From the NCBI GenBank assembly GCA_965226025.1, contig CBDDCD010000001.1, positions 2,067,358-2,131,357 on the forward strand: a stretch of DNA of 64,000 nucleotides, read 5' to 3'. Made by a program: the position numbers and the translations under genes. Below, piece by piece: positions 37,735 to 46,842 of the stretch; position 1 is the first letter of the stretch, and each line of letters opens with the position of its first letter. Under the pieces are notes generated by a model. The model ran no database searches, was not told the DNA's origin, and saw nothing but the letters and a program-made list of their open reading frames with translations. Source of the DNA: Moanibacter sp965226025 (GTDB lineage Bacteria > Verrucomicrobiota > Verrucomicrobiia > Opitutales > UBA2987).

Positions 37735-38604
37735 ATGCAATCAATGGATTTCCTGGAAGGCACCACAGAGGGGGGTGTTGAGTGGAGAATGCTCAATAAG
37801 GACTCCGAACTGATAACCTCCAGCCTGACCCGCACTCTCGGTCCCGGGCTTCAAGAAGTCCTGAGTCCCTACTGGTCTTTTAGCCCCACCCGCAGCGACG
37901 GGATCGTCCCGGTTAACCATGTCCTAAGACTTGAAACCTTCGGCGAATCGTGTTCGTTGCGGACAAAGCTGCGACAGGAATACCGGGTTCGGTTGGTGAC
38001 AAAGCGGGACGAACGGGGGAAGCTGAAGCGCGGGCATCTGGTCATGAACTGCGAGCTGTACAGCAGAGACGCCGACCCCCAACCGCTCGTCGGACGCGTT
38101 GAATTCTGGCTGGCCCTGACTCGTCTGTTTGCGCCTCCTGGCAGGCGTAGACCAGACGACCTACCGGTGGCACTGGCAATCTTGAACGAGCATGAGGCAA
38201 CAGAAAATGACCTGATCAACCGGAACATCGAGTCATACCGCCTTCATGAGCCCGTCGACGGGCGGGTCTTGCACGACACCACGACGACGGTCTTCCATAT
38301 GGATCGGTCGGATCTCTATCAGCACATTTATACAGGCGTTTACATGGATCAGGCACTGGATTACCTGGCGCTCCTCTACCGTAAGGTCGGGGGCGACGCT
38401 GGGCAGATGCGGTTCCACAAAATCACGATTTATTTTCGCAAACCCTTTGTCCCGGGACAGTCGGCGGCAGTGGAGTTGGATCTTGTCGAGCGGACGGACC
38501 GATTCCAGGGCGCCGTCCGCTTCTACCACAGCGACGGCGAAGGTGGCCGCAACGAGCGAATCTCGATGGCGATGGAAACCCGGGGACCCTTGGCAGGGCT
38601 CTGA
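37735..38604 (+). CDS. Acyl-CoA thioesterase-like double hot-dog protein, copy 2
   Basis: A 289-aa protein from ATG 37735 (37744 also possible). Two hot-dog halves are suggested: an N-terminal half around PVNHVLRLETFGESC and LRTKLRQEYRVRL, and a C-terminal half with FHMDRSDLYQHIYTGVYMDQ, where the Asp/His pair resembles 4-hydroxybenzoyl-CoA thioesterase and FatA-like enzymes. The neighbouring BKACE produces an acyl-CoA, so hydrolysis of that thioester is the simplest role, as CdhC does after CdhB in carnitine degradation. Copy 1 (32117-32989) is the same protein with a nonsense codon. Confidence 0.75.
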   Translation: MQSMDFLEGTTEGGVEWRMLNKDSELITSSLTRTLGPGLQEVLSPYWSFSPTRSDGIVPVNHVLRLETFGESCSLRTKLRQEYRVRLVTKRDERGKLKRGHLVMNCELYSRDADPQPLVGRVEFWLALTRLFAPPGRRRPDDLPVALAILNEHEATENDLINRNIESYRLHEPVDGRVLHDTTTTVFHMDRSDLYQHIYTGVYMDQALDYLALLYRKVGGDAGQMRFHKITIYFRKPFVPGQSAAVELDLVERTDRFQGAVRFYHSDGEGGRNERISMAMETRGPLAGL

Positions 38605-39021
38605 ATAATTCTCCAGAGAAACATTCGCCTTCGCCTATAATGAGCGAAGCAACTCGATTTCGTGAGGCACCGACCGCGTAGGGGCGTCGCTCGAGCGGAG
38701 GCGATCAAAGTGGCGCGAAACTCGCCGTAACCCGGTTATTGGAGGTTGTCTCCCGCTGAGCGGGATCGGTACACAAATAACCAGGTTAGAAAGCGAAACC
38801 GAATTGTAAGTAAATGAGAGCCAAAATGTTGAACCAGGATATTAATCTTCTTCATCGGAAACGATAATCAACACAGTGTCGTTTCCAAATCCGCTCTGAT
38901 TTCCCCTCTCTCAAATCGAATCCTCTCAATATCAAAGCTTTGCGAATGCGGTTTCGCTACCAGTCCGGAAATCTATGAGATTTCCGGACTAACGGCACAG
39001 TTGAAGCCGACCATAAGAATT
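38605..39021. other. Intergenic region with several hairpins
   Basis: No gene recognised. Hairpins are an imperfect 12-bp stem AACCCGGTTATT / AATAACCAGGTT (38730s-38780s) enclosing CCCGCTGAGCGGG; GGAAACGA / TCGTTTCC near 38860-38886; and a perfect 13-bp stem AGTCCGGAAATCT / AGATTTCCGGACT with a 3-base loop at 38962-38990, just beyond the stop of the minus-strand decarboxylase remnant. Confidence 0.55.
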
Positions 39022-39682
39022 CTATCGCAGAATCCGCTGATCACTGAGGTCTTTGCCCCCAATGGTCTTGGAGATGCTCGAGCCACGGTATTCCACAATT
39101 TCCAACTCATGAAAGGCGCTGACGACCGGGTACTGCGTCGGAAGGTCTTCCCATCTGGATTTGTGAAACTACACGGTTCCCTCACCTCGCCACATCTCTT
39201 TGACAACCGTATTCGGGGCCCCCTCCGGCGTCAGCACGGCATAGCCGACATCGGCACGGCCCCATTCCCCGGTCCTGGGCATATACTTGTAGTGCAATGT
39301 CCCCCCTCAGCATGCCATCATCCGGTTGTTCGGCCGCGGGCGTAGGCGAAGGACTTAACGGCACGGGTGTCATGTTTTCCCCATCGAAGACGGCGGGAAA
39401 ACTGACACCGAGGACGTTGTATCCGTGACCGGCCAACCACTCGATCTCCTTCATATAGGATACCGAGACAGTAACGACGGGCTCCGCGCCAACCTCGAAG
39501 CGTTCGGGCAACAGTTCTTCAAGCTGCTCGCGATTCGTCAGAAAACTGACCGATACGCTCGTTGTCTTGGGATTGTCCTTGCACTCGAATCTGCGTCCTT
39601 CCGGCCCCTGCCTTGGTCCCATGCTGGGGCCAAAATGTGTGGGCAACATGTACATCTTGTCGGGTTGGAATTTGTAAGGCAT
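39022..39682 (-). pseudogene. Acetoacetate decarboxylase family protein, frameshift and in-frame TAG
   Basis: Starts at ATG 39682 behind AAGGAG-like sequence with MPYKFQPDKMYMLPTHFGP, then REQLEELLPERFEVG and VLGVSFPAVFDGE. About 39330 the frame changes, and sequence is lost: the continuation HYKYMPRTGEWGRADVGYAV and MWRGEGTV is in another frame. A TAG (complement of 39169-39171) follows GEGTV, after which FHKSRWEDLPTQYPVV and GGKDLSDQRILR complete the family C-terminus. Three lesions make it non-functional. Acetoacetate is the product of the adjacent BKACE genes, a suggestive but unproven link. Confidence 0.78.
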
Positions 39683-39906
39683 GATATTTTCTCCTTCTTT
39701 TGAGCAGCGGGGTATCCAGCCCATCTCATAGGACGACACTCGGTCCCGAAGGATAACAAGCCGAAGATTCTCCGTAGTCCCTCGAAGGAGGACGGGGAGT
39801 AGGGTTGTTAAGAGTGTCGTTCAATGACACCCGTGCATAAATCAGGTCAAGTGAAAAGTGACCAATACGGGTGGCCCCCTACGGTGTTTTGATTCTCGGG
39901 ACATTA

Positions 39907-41747
39907 GGTGATGATATTGATGGCCTTGTGTAGGTTGAAGGTGAAATGATCACAGAGGGCAGGGGTGGATTCGAAGCCCATGGTAGATTTGAGGCTAAGA
40001 ACCAGTTGCCTGCAAGCAGCCAGGATTCTGGCTGCGTTATGGTTACGGATCATACATCGATCTTCATCGAAGAAGCGATCTCTGGGGTAGTGGTTTTTGT
40101 TTTCGATGGCCCAGTGGTTGCGGATTTTCGATAGGAACTGAGGAGGGCTCAAGTCGGTGGGATCGCGGCTGCTGACATAGTAGGAGCGTTCCGAGGAAGG
40201 TTTCGCTTTGTTAGGATAATGGAAGGTGCGTTGGACAGAGGCGAACTGACGAGCATGAGGCAAGCCAAGGGAGGGAGCGCTTAGAGGATGGGTTGCTATT
40301 TGACGAATCTCCAGGCGGCCATGGTCCTTATCTACGGTTTGGTGGACAAAAAGGGGGAGGGGCCGAAAAGATTCTTTGCGTCTTGATGCATGGTGGGTTG
40401 GTTGTCTTTGATCTGGATGATATAGTCAGCACCGAGTTCTTCGACCACGATGTGGGCCGTTTCTTTTTGGTTATGCATGGCGTCGAAGGTGAAGGTGGAT
40501 CCGTCCATGGCCGGCATCTTGCGCAGGAGAGTTTGGGCGGCGGTGATCTCGTTGGATTTGTCGGCGGTAGCGACTTGGGCAATCGTTTGAGCGCTTTGAT
40601 GATCGACCGCGGCCACCAGGTGCAAGGCCTTGGCCGGTTCTTTGTCAGTGCCTTTGAGAGTCTTACCGTCAACCGCAATATCGCGGGGCAAACGGCCCTC
40701 GGGCGAGGCTATGAATTGGGTGAGGATTTGATCGAAAAGCTCGGCCTCGACGTTTTGCAACACCCGGTAGAAGACATCATAGCAGGGGGCCTGAAAACGG
40801 CTTGTTTTGGGGTTTTTCCAGGAGCGTAAGGCGCGCAGTTGGGCTTGATTGAGGTGATGGGCCAGGCGCACGATCTCCTTGAGGTTGTGTTTGCCGCAGA
40901 GGGTGCCGAGCACAATCATACTCAAGACCGTGGCGAGTCGATAGCGACGGCCCGCTTTTCGACGGAAGTCTTCGATCTGGTGGAAGCGTTCCCAGAGGCT
41001 TGTCATCTGTTCCACTTTGAGGCAGACCGCATGGGAGTTGTCGTTGGCATTGAGGGCCTCACGGTGTGCCTTGGGCAAGGGCCCTGGCGAGCGCAGCAGT
41101 TGCAGAGCATCAGCCCGCAGGGGTTTGACCCAGATCTGCTTGGGGCGCTCATGGCGTTCATAGAAATCTTCCCGCTGTCGACCATATCCCGCGCTCAAGC
41201 CCAAAGGAGTCCACCCGCTCGCCTTGTAGCAAGTGCCTCGGTGGATCTGTGGGTCCACGAAAGTTTCCGCTACCAAGGGGCGATAGGCAAAGGCCTGCTC
41301 CCAGTGATCGGCCAAGACTCTCAGGCACATCGCCAACGTCTTGGAGGCCAGATTGGCCAGCTTGAGCCCGGGCAGAATGAGAAAACGCCGGTTCTGCACC
41401 ACCAGTTTCAAGCGCGCATGCCGTCGCGCCCCATCCCAGCCGATCCAGCCGTCTCGATCCTTCAGCCGGTAGCTAGCCGCTCCCCACAGCAAAAGACACA
41501 CCCATTGCCCGTCGATCAAAGCCACATAGCGCAGGGTCTCTCCCGCGCTCCCCGCACTGTGCAAATAATGATGTTGGATCAAAAGATCATTGAATCGCTC
41601 CTGCTCTTCGGGCAAGATCAGACGCAGAGTTAGACGATCTATCGAAGGAGTCAGATGGTAAGATTTTTTGTCTTTCATACCATCTTGGTATGACTGATTC
41701 CCTCGGGTTTGTCTAGCTCTTTTTTTATCTTTTTGCCTATCAGCCAC
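39907..41747 (-). pseudogene. ISAs1-family transposase with N-terminal DUF4338 (DruA-like) domain, frameshifted
   Basis: The N-terminal part (about residues 40-230) is a DUF4338/DruA-like domain: QHHYLHSAGSAGETLRYVAL, FLILPGLKLANLASKTLAM and ETFVDPQIHRGTCYKASGW. It is joined to an ISAs1 (H-repeat) DDE transposase: MIVLGTLCGKHNLKEIV, IAVDGKTLKG, and VVEELGADYIIQIKDNQPT. Near 40341-40357 the frame shifts at a C5T5 run; the true continuation TVDKDHGRLEIRQIA and the ISAs1 C-terminus IRNHWAIENKNHYPRD and HNAARILA are in the frame ending at 39907. It is either a pseudogene or a slippage product. Confidence 0.82.
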
Positions 41748-41930
41748 TTCCTCCCCAGAAAACTTTCACCCTGGGTGGCCCCCCGGATAGATGGGGATTT
41801 CCAACTTGCCTCCCGTGAAGCGGAGGGGATAAAATACCAGAAAATGTCGAAGGTGCGCATTATGCGGACTAAGGCGCCAGAGAAGACGAGGTTCTTCACG
41901 TTATTCAGCACCCTGCTAGATCTCGTATAG

Positions 41931-42116
41931 CAATATCGTCAGCACATCAGGGTCGGTCTACAGTGGACGCACGAGCCGGCGAAACCTGAGCAAATACACC
42001 AATTGTTGGAGATGCTGCACAAGACGATTCGTGAAGTCGATGGGCATGTCCCGGGCGAGATGTGCCCGGAGCCTCTGGAACATTGCTTACGGGAGAAAAG
42101 AGTATGCCTAAAATGA
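41931..42116 (+). pseudogene. Unidentified C-terminal gene fragment overlapping the TPP gene start
   Basis: The open frame reads HIRVGLQWTHEPAKPEQIHQ, LLEMLHKTIREVDGH and CPEPLEHCLREKR before TGA at 42114. It looks like the tail of a real protein, cut on the left near the ISAs1-type transposase, but I cannot assign a family. It overlaps the ATG of the next gene by 13 bases, an arrangement typical of coupled operon genes. Confidence 0.4.
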
Positions 42117-43777
42117 CGGGAGCGCGATTTCTTGCTGAAACTGTCCACGGTTTCGGGATTACCCACGTATTTTTTATGCCCTACATTGCCCCGAGGGCAT
42201 TGATGGAAATGGAAAAGCGGGGAATCAAGCGCATCCAGACCCACGGGGAAAAAGCGGCCGCGTATATGGCCGATGCCTACGCCCGGGTGAACCGCGGCCC
42301 CGGCATCTGTATGGCCCAGTCGGTGGGTGCGGTCAATCTTGCGGCCGGGTTGCAGGACGCCTATCTGGCCTGCTCTCCGGTCATTGCCGTAACCGGGAGG
42401 GAAGACCAGAATAACCAGCAGCGCCACGCTTATCAGGAAGTTGATCACGTGAAGCCTTTTGCGGCCGTTACCAAATACAGCGCCTTCGTCGCCAAGCCGG
42501 AGCAACTACCGGTCTACCTGCGTCAAGCCTTCCGCTCCGCCACATCGGGCACACCCGGGCCCGTCCATCTCGATCTGGAGGGACTCGCGGGACAGGCGGT
42601 GGTGGATCGCGAGGCCGATCTGGAAGTGAACGTTGAATCCATGTTTGCCCAGGTGCCGCCTTTCCGACCGGAAGCGGAGCTCGAAAAAGTCTCGGAAGCA
42701 CTCCAAGTGCTCACCCAGTCCAAACGGCCCATCATTGTGGCTGGCGGCGGCGTGACCGCCTCGGGGGCGAGAGCCGAACTCGTGGCCTTGGCAGAGAAGC
42801 TGTCCATTCCGGTTGCGACTTCTCTGAATGCCAAAGCGATGTTTCCCTGGGACCATCCGTTGGCGGTGGGCGTTCCCGGTTCATACTCGCGAGCCTGCGC
42901 CAACCAAGCCCTCTGCGAGACAGATCTGGTCTTCTTCATCGGTAGTCACACCGGTGGACAAGTGACCAACGGATACCGCATCCCGCCTCAGGGAACACCG
43001 ATCATCCAACTCGATATCAACCCGGATGAATTGGGTCGCAATTACCCGATTAAAGTGGGGCTGCAGGGGGACGTCAGAAACTCACTGCGCAGAATGATTG
43101 AGCATGCAGAAACAGTCGAGCCGCGCACTGAATGGATTGGACGGGTGCAGCGATTGGTTGGGACATGGAAGGCGGGCGTTAGCGAGGTGGTCAACTCGGA
43201 CATCGTACCCATGCGACCGGAGCGCCTCTGCCGGGAACTGACCGACTATCTCCCATCCGACGCGATTCTCGTCTCCGACACGGGGCATTCGGGCATCTGG
43301 ACGGGCACCATGATCGACCTCAAACATCCCGACCAGATGTTCATTCGCTGTGCAGGTTCACTGGGTTGGGGCCTTCCCGCGGCCATGGGCGCCAAATGTG
43401 CCCAACCCGACCGGCCGGTGATTTGCTTCACTGGTGATGGTGGTATCTGGTATCATATGACAGAGCTGAATACCGCCAAGAAAACCGGGATTAACACGGT
43501 CACGGTGATCAACAACAACCACTCCCTGAACCAGGAACAGGGCGGCGTCGAGTCTGTCTATGGCGGACGGACGCCCGGCTCCGATGAACTCTGGCTCTTC
43601 CCCGATACGGACTTCGCCAAGATGGCCGAGTCGATGGGGTGTTTCGGCATTACGGTGAAGCAGCCGAGCGAGCTTGCCAGTGCGCTCGCTCAGGCATTTG
43701 ATGTGGGGAAACCGGCGATTGTCGATGTCAAGACACACCTTGAGGGCATCGCGCCTGTAGCGTGGTCTCCGGCATGA
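42104..43777 (+). CDS. Thiamine-diphosphate-dependent enzyme (acetolactate synthase-like)
   Basis: A 557-aa TPP enzyme from ATG 42104, with GGGAG upstream. The catalytic Glu lies in RIQTHGEKAAAYMADAYAR near residue 48; the central domain has KRPIIVAGGGVTASGA; the PP domain motif is FTGDGGIWYHMTELNTA with NNNHSLNQEQ. The sequence resembles acetolactate synthase large subunits but no regulatory subunit is nearby, so a catabolic decarboxylase or lyase is more likely. The PhyH gene 390 bp downstream repeats the pairing seen at 5570-8152. Confidence 0.85.
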   Translation: MPKMTGARFLAETVHGFGITHVFFMPYIAPRALMEMEKRGIKRIQTHGEKAAAYMADAYARVNRGPGICMAQSVGAVNLAAGLQDAYLACSPVIAVTGREDQNNQQRHAYQEVDHVKPFAAVTKYSAFVAKPEQLPVYLRQAFRSATSGTPGPVHLDLEGLAGQAVVDREADLEVNVESMFAQVPPFRPEAELEKVSEALQVLTQSKRPIIVAGGGVTASGARAELVALAEKLSIPVATSLNAKAMFPWDHPLAVGVPGSYSRACANQALCETDLVFFIGSHTGGQVTNGYRIPPQGTPIIQLDINPDELGRNYPIKVGLQGDVRNSLRRMIEHAETVEPRTEWIGRVQRLVGTWKAGVSEVVNSDIVPMRPERLCRELTDYLPSDAILVSDTGHSGIWTGTMIDLKHPDQMFIRCAGSLGWGLPAAMGAKCAQPDRPVICFTGDGGIWYHMTELNTAKKTGINTVTVINNNHSLNQEQGGVESVYGGRTPGSDELWLFPDTDFAKMAESMGCFGITVKQPSELASALAQAFDVGKPAIVDVKTHLEGIAPVAWSPA

Positions 43778-44166
43778 GTTTATGGGGTTGAGTTTCCCTA
43801 CCCATTCACGGTGCCCTTCGTGGTCCAATCTTTTCTTCAGGAATCTGCCTTACTCAGAACCGACCATGATAGCGCGTGATCCTCCCAAAACCTGCTCGAA
43901 TAGCGCAGTTTCAGGTCAGTTCCCATCCGCGCTCCTGAGCGATAAGGGCAGCTTCCTGGTGGTTGCCGGTGCCGAGCGCCTCCTGCCAGGATTTTTCTCC
44001 TTGAGAAAATCCCTCCCGCTCTGCGCTCTGCAAAGTGCGCTGCAAACGAGCACGCTTGCCACGGTATCGTGACTTTAGTTGGTTGGGAAGATTGGCGGTG
44101 AACTTGCGCATGTCGACGAATTCTTGAAATGAAGCAGTCTGCCTCAATCGAGCGTACGCTGAACCG
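43778..44166. other. Intergenic with one unidentified short open frame
   Basis: A 78-codon minus-strand frame at 43911-44147 (MRQTASFQEFVDMRKFTANL, SRYRGKRARLQRTLQSAERE) could be a remnant of an acetyltransferase-like protein or chance. No other structure was noticed. Confidence 0.3.
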
Positions 44167-44964
44167 ATGCTGACCGAACAACACCTGCGAGACTATGACG
44201 AACTGGGCTATTTCATCGTCGACGACGCCGTGGAACCGGGCATGACCGAAGAGATGTGTGCCGCCGCTCGCAGAATCAAGGCCAAAGTCCGCGCCGGCGA
44301 AGTCGACCTGTACGTAGACTACAAGGGCGAAGGGGAACCGTTCCACATCGTCGGGCTGAACTGTCCCGACTTCGGCGAGCCCATCTTCGGCAAATACTAT
44401 GGTTGCAAACATCTACTCGACTACGTGCACGGGCAGATCGGCACCGACATTCGCCTCAGCCCGATGGCGATGTTCACCAATCCCCAGGACAAGCCGTTCA
44501 GGGGCGCCTGGCACAGCGACGATGCTGGGCTTCTGGATCGCGATGAAGAAGAGCATCTGAAGTATCTTCGGCGGCCGAGAACCTACTGCCGATGGGAAAT
44601 GGCCATGGTCGACGACATTGCCCTTTTCCTGGTCCCCGGCAGCCATCGCCGCTATCGCACCGAGCGCGAATACGAGGTGATGAAGAACAATATCGATGAG
44701 AGACTACCCGGTGACATGGGAGTCGACCTCAAGGCGGGTCAGACGATTTTTTGGAACTCCGATCTCCTGCACCGGGCCTTGCACACCCCCGACCGTGAAC
44801 GCCTGACGATCTGCACCAGTTATCACAAGCACCTCGGAGACGAGCCGAAGTCGCACCCGGGCAGGTGCGCCTTCATGCTCAATGACGGAACGCGCGAGTT
44901 TCTCCCGGAATCGCTTCATCTGTACTACGATCGCTGGGCGTCGCTGCAACACACTGAGCTCTGA
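44167..44964 (+). CDS. Phytanoyl-CoA dioxygenase (PhyH) family protein
   Basis: A 265-aa Fe(II)/2-oxoglutarate oxygenase. It starts MLTEQHLRDYDELGYFIVDD, has the iron H-x-D in AWHSDDAG near residue 116 and the distal His in LLHRALHTPDRERLTICTSY with the arginine of the 2-oxoglutarate site. There is no clear ribosome binding site. It is unlike the PhyH at 7289 in detail but likewise follows a TPP-dependent enzyme. Substrate unknown. Confidence 0.85.
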   Translation: MLTEQHLRDYDELGYFIVDDAVEPGMTEEMCAAARRIKAKVRAGEVDLYVDYKGEGEPFHIVGLNCPDFGEPIFGKYYGCKHLLDYVHGQIGTDIRLSPMAMFTNPQDKPFRGAWHSDDAGLLDRDEEEHLKYLRRPRTYCRWEMAMVDDIALFLVPGSHRRYRTEREYEVMKNNIDERLPGDMGVDLKAGQTIFWNSDLLHRALHTPDRERLTICTSYHKHLGDEPKSHPGRCAFMLNDGTREFLPESLHLYYDRWASLQHTEL

Positions 44965-45013
44965 AGTGGTGCGTGTACGATGGTCGTTGGGGGTTGCCGC
45001 TGATTGTCGCCGC

Positions 45014-45242
45014 TCAGCTCAGCTCGGACAGCTTGACCGGCCTGCCTTCGGCAGCCGAGAGATCGGCGGCGAACACCACCCGAGTCGATTCGAACGCGCT
45101 GTCGAAGTCGGTGTGAGGCATCGGCTTGCGGGAGCCGATCGAATCGACGAACGCCTGAAACTGCGGCTCATACGGGTGGTCGACCACATCGCCCGAGTCG
45201 ATCAACGACGTTTCCAGGGTGCTCCACCTGTCCTTCACCATG
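45014..45242 (-). pseudogene. Gfo/Idh/MocA oxidoreductase, C-terminal fragment
   Basis: The minus frame ends PHTDFDSAFESTRVVFAADL followed by SAAEGRPVKLSEL, preceded by YEPQFQAFVDSIGSRKP: the last 75 residues of a Gfo/Idh/MocA-type dehydrogenase. The rest is replaced by an IS91-like end at 45243, so the gene is truncated on its 5-prime side. Confidence 0.78.
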
Positions 45243-45325
45243 CCCTTCACATCATGACATCGCTTCTTCAGACCGGTCTCAACGGGCATCTGCCCGCTCC
45301 ACCAGAAAAGCGATTTCTTATCAGT
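45243..45325 (+). mobile_element. Solo IS91-like end (short)
   Basis: An 83-bp match to the last part of the IS91-like 3-prime end, from CCCTTCACATCATGACATCG to the terminal TTATCAGT. It adjoins the truncated Gfo/Idh fragment on the left and the solute-binding-protein gene tail on the right. Confidence 0.8.
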
Positions 45326-45351
45326 GGTGCTGGACCGAATCAGGACTCGCC

Positions 45352-46809
45352 TCATCTGTTCATCGCTTCCCAGTCCGGTCTGTACTTTTGCGCTTCGACA
45401 GGATCAGCCGGAGGCAGCTTTCTTAAGAGTTCGGGACTTTCGAACAGATACCGGGCGATGGTCTGCCTGGGAGTCAGGCGAAAGTCTTCATTTTCACTGA
45501 TGAGGGCGCCCATGCATTTGATGAGAGCCCGTTCCATGGGCGCGTAATGGGCACTGATGGGCTGGCGTCGGGCGTAAGTTCTTGCCGCTTCCGTGAATTT
45601 GTACAGATCCACGTCTCGTGCGGGGCCCTTTCCCCCATTAAGAAAAGAGTGTTCGGACGCCATTAAACTCGGCAGTGCCATCTGATAGTCCCCGATGATT
45701 TTCTGCGACTCGATAGAGGTCAAGAAATCCAAAAAGATCCAGGCCTCTTTCTTCTTCTGAGACAGGCTCGTCATAGCCATACCATCCCAAAAAAAACGCG
45801 TATAGCGCCGTCCGCCGGGACCTCGGGGAAAATGGAGAATGTCGTAATCTATGCCCGTTGCGTTCAGGTATATCAGACCGTAGGTACCCGTGCACAAGAT
45901 CGAGATCATGCCGGTAAAGAAGCATGTATTCATGTTCAAAGCACCAAGGGACGAGGGTGCCGGCATTACCCTGTATTTGAGTCGTAAATCCTGAAAAAAC
46001 GTCAGTGCGGCTTCGCATTCCGGTCCATAAAATGTGGTCTTCGTCTTGTCTTCGTTCAGAAAACTCGCTCCCGCAATCCAGTGAAATGGCATCCAGTGTG
46101 CCCAAGGCATGAATAAGGCGTACTGATCCGTCCGTCCATCTCCATCCAAGTCCATGGTCAGCCTCCGGCAGACTTCTGTGAATTCCTTGAGGCTCCACTT
46201 CTCATCGTTGACGTGCCACCAGCCATCATTTCTTTTGTCGAGACCCGGTGCATCGGGCGATTGGCGGATCCGAATTCGGGCACGATTCCAGTTTGCCTTG
46301 TTGTAAAACAGCATATTGCATCCGCCCCACACCGGCATGCCCCACTGTTGCCACTCTCCCGTTTCCGGATTGTATTCTCCGAAGTTGCGGACCGCCGTCT
46401 TCCAATACTCCCCCTTCACGACCTCCCCGTTCTCTCCCCATCTGCCCATCGCTTTCAGGTAGGGCGACACATCCTCAAGCTTTCCCGATTTAATCAGATT
46501 AGGAAACGGTTCATCCTGAAACATGAACAGGTCCGGAGCAGTATCGGAGACAATTTGCTGCTGGATCTTCAGAGCGTACCTGCCGACAGGCAGATGGCGC
46601 CTCTCGAACACGATTTCAGGATGTTTCTGACGGAATGCATCAAAGATCTCCCGCCACATCTGATAGTCGATATAGTCGCCCCAGTGAGCTATGATCAGGG
46701 GTCGATCCTCTTTGATTTTCCCGTACCGCTTGAAAGTGTCGGCGAAGAGCCAGTATAGAGCAACGCCCGTAGCTAATGCGATCGCACTTATCCGAATGAG
46801 TAATGCCAT
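45352..46809 (-). CDS. Extracellular solute-binding protein (carbohydrate ABC transporter type)
   Basis: A 485-aa family 1 solute-binding protein. The N-terminus MALLIRISAIALATGVALYW is a single membrane or signal segment without a lipobox cysteine. Further marks are LIIAHWGDYIDYQMWREIFD, SDTAPDLFMFQDEPFPNLI, GMPVWGGCNMLFYNK and MDLDGDGRTDQYALFMPW. No permease or ATPase gene adjoins it in this window, so it may be an orphan left by rearrangement. The 5-prime 82 bp occur again at 17827-17908. The leader contains TTTCTTATCAGT (46828 onward), like the IS91-like terminus. Confidence 0.82.
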   Translation of the reverse strand: MALLIRISAIALATGVALYWLFADTFKRYGKIKEDRPLIIAHWGDYIDYQMWREIFDAFRQKHPEIVFERRHLPVGRYALKIQQQIVSDTAPDLFMFQDEPFPNLIKSGKLEDVSPYLKAMGRWGENGEVVKGEYWKTAVRNFGEYNPETGEWQQWGMPVWGGCNMLFYNKANWNRARIRIRQSPDAPGLDKRNDGWWHVNDEKWSLKEFTEVCRRLTMDLDGDGRTDQYALFMPWAHWMPFHWIAGASFLNEDKTKTTFYGPECEAALTFFQDLRLKYRVMPAPSSLGALNMNTCFFTGMISILCTGTYGLIYLNATGIDYDILHFPRGPGGRRYTRFFWDGMAMTSLSQKKKEAWIFLDFLTSIESQKIIGDYQMALPSLMASEHSFLNGGKGPARDVDLYKFTEAARTYARRQPISAHYAPMERALIKCMGALISENEDFRLTPRQTIARYLFESPELLRKLPPADPVEAQKYRPDWEAMNR

Positions 46810-46842
46810 GGAAAACTAGGTGCTCTTTTCTTATCAGTATCA

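Noticed and set aside
3146..39171. Reassignment of TAG to glutamine in this organism
   Set aside because: Many intact genes in the window end with TAG directly before other genes, including the TPP enzyme, PhyH, epimerase, BKACE copies, CocE-type hydrolase and Gfo/Idh gene. Nonsense decay explains the internal cases, which sit among other broken genes. Kept only as a pattern to test.
39870..41790. GGGTGGCCCCC sequences on both sides of the ISAs1-type element as terminal repeats
   Set aside because: They are in direct, not inverted, orientation and too short to define element ends.
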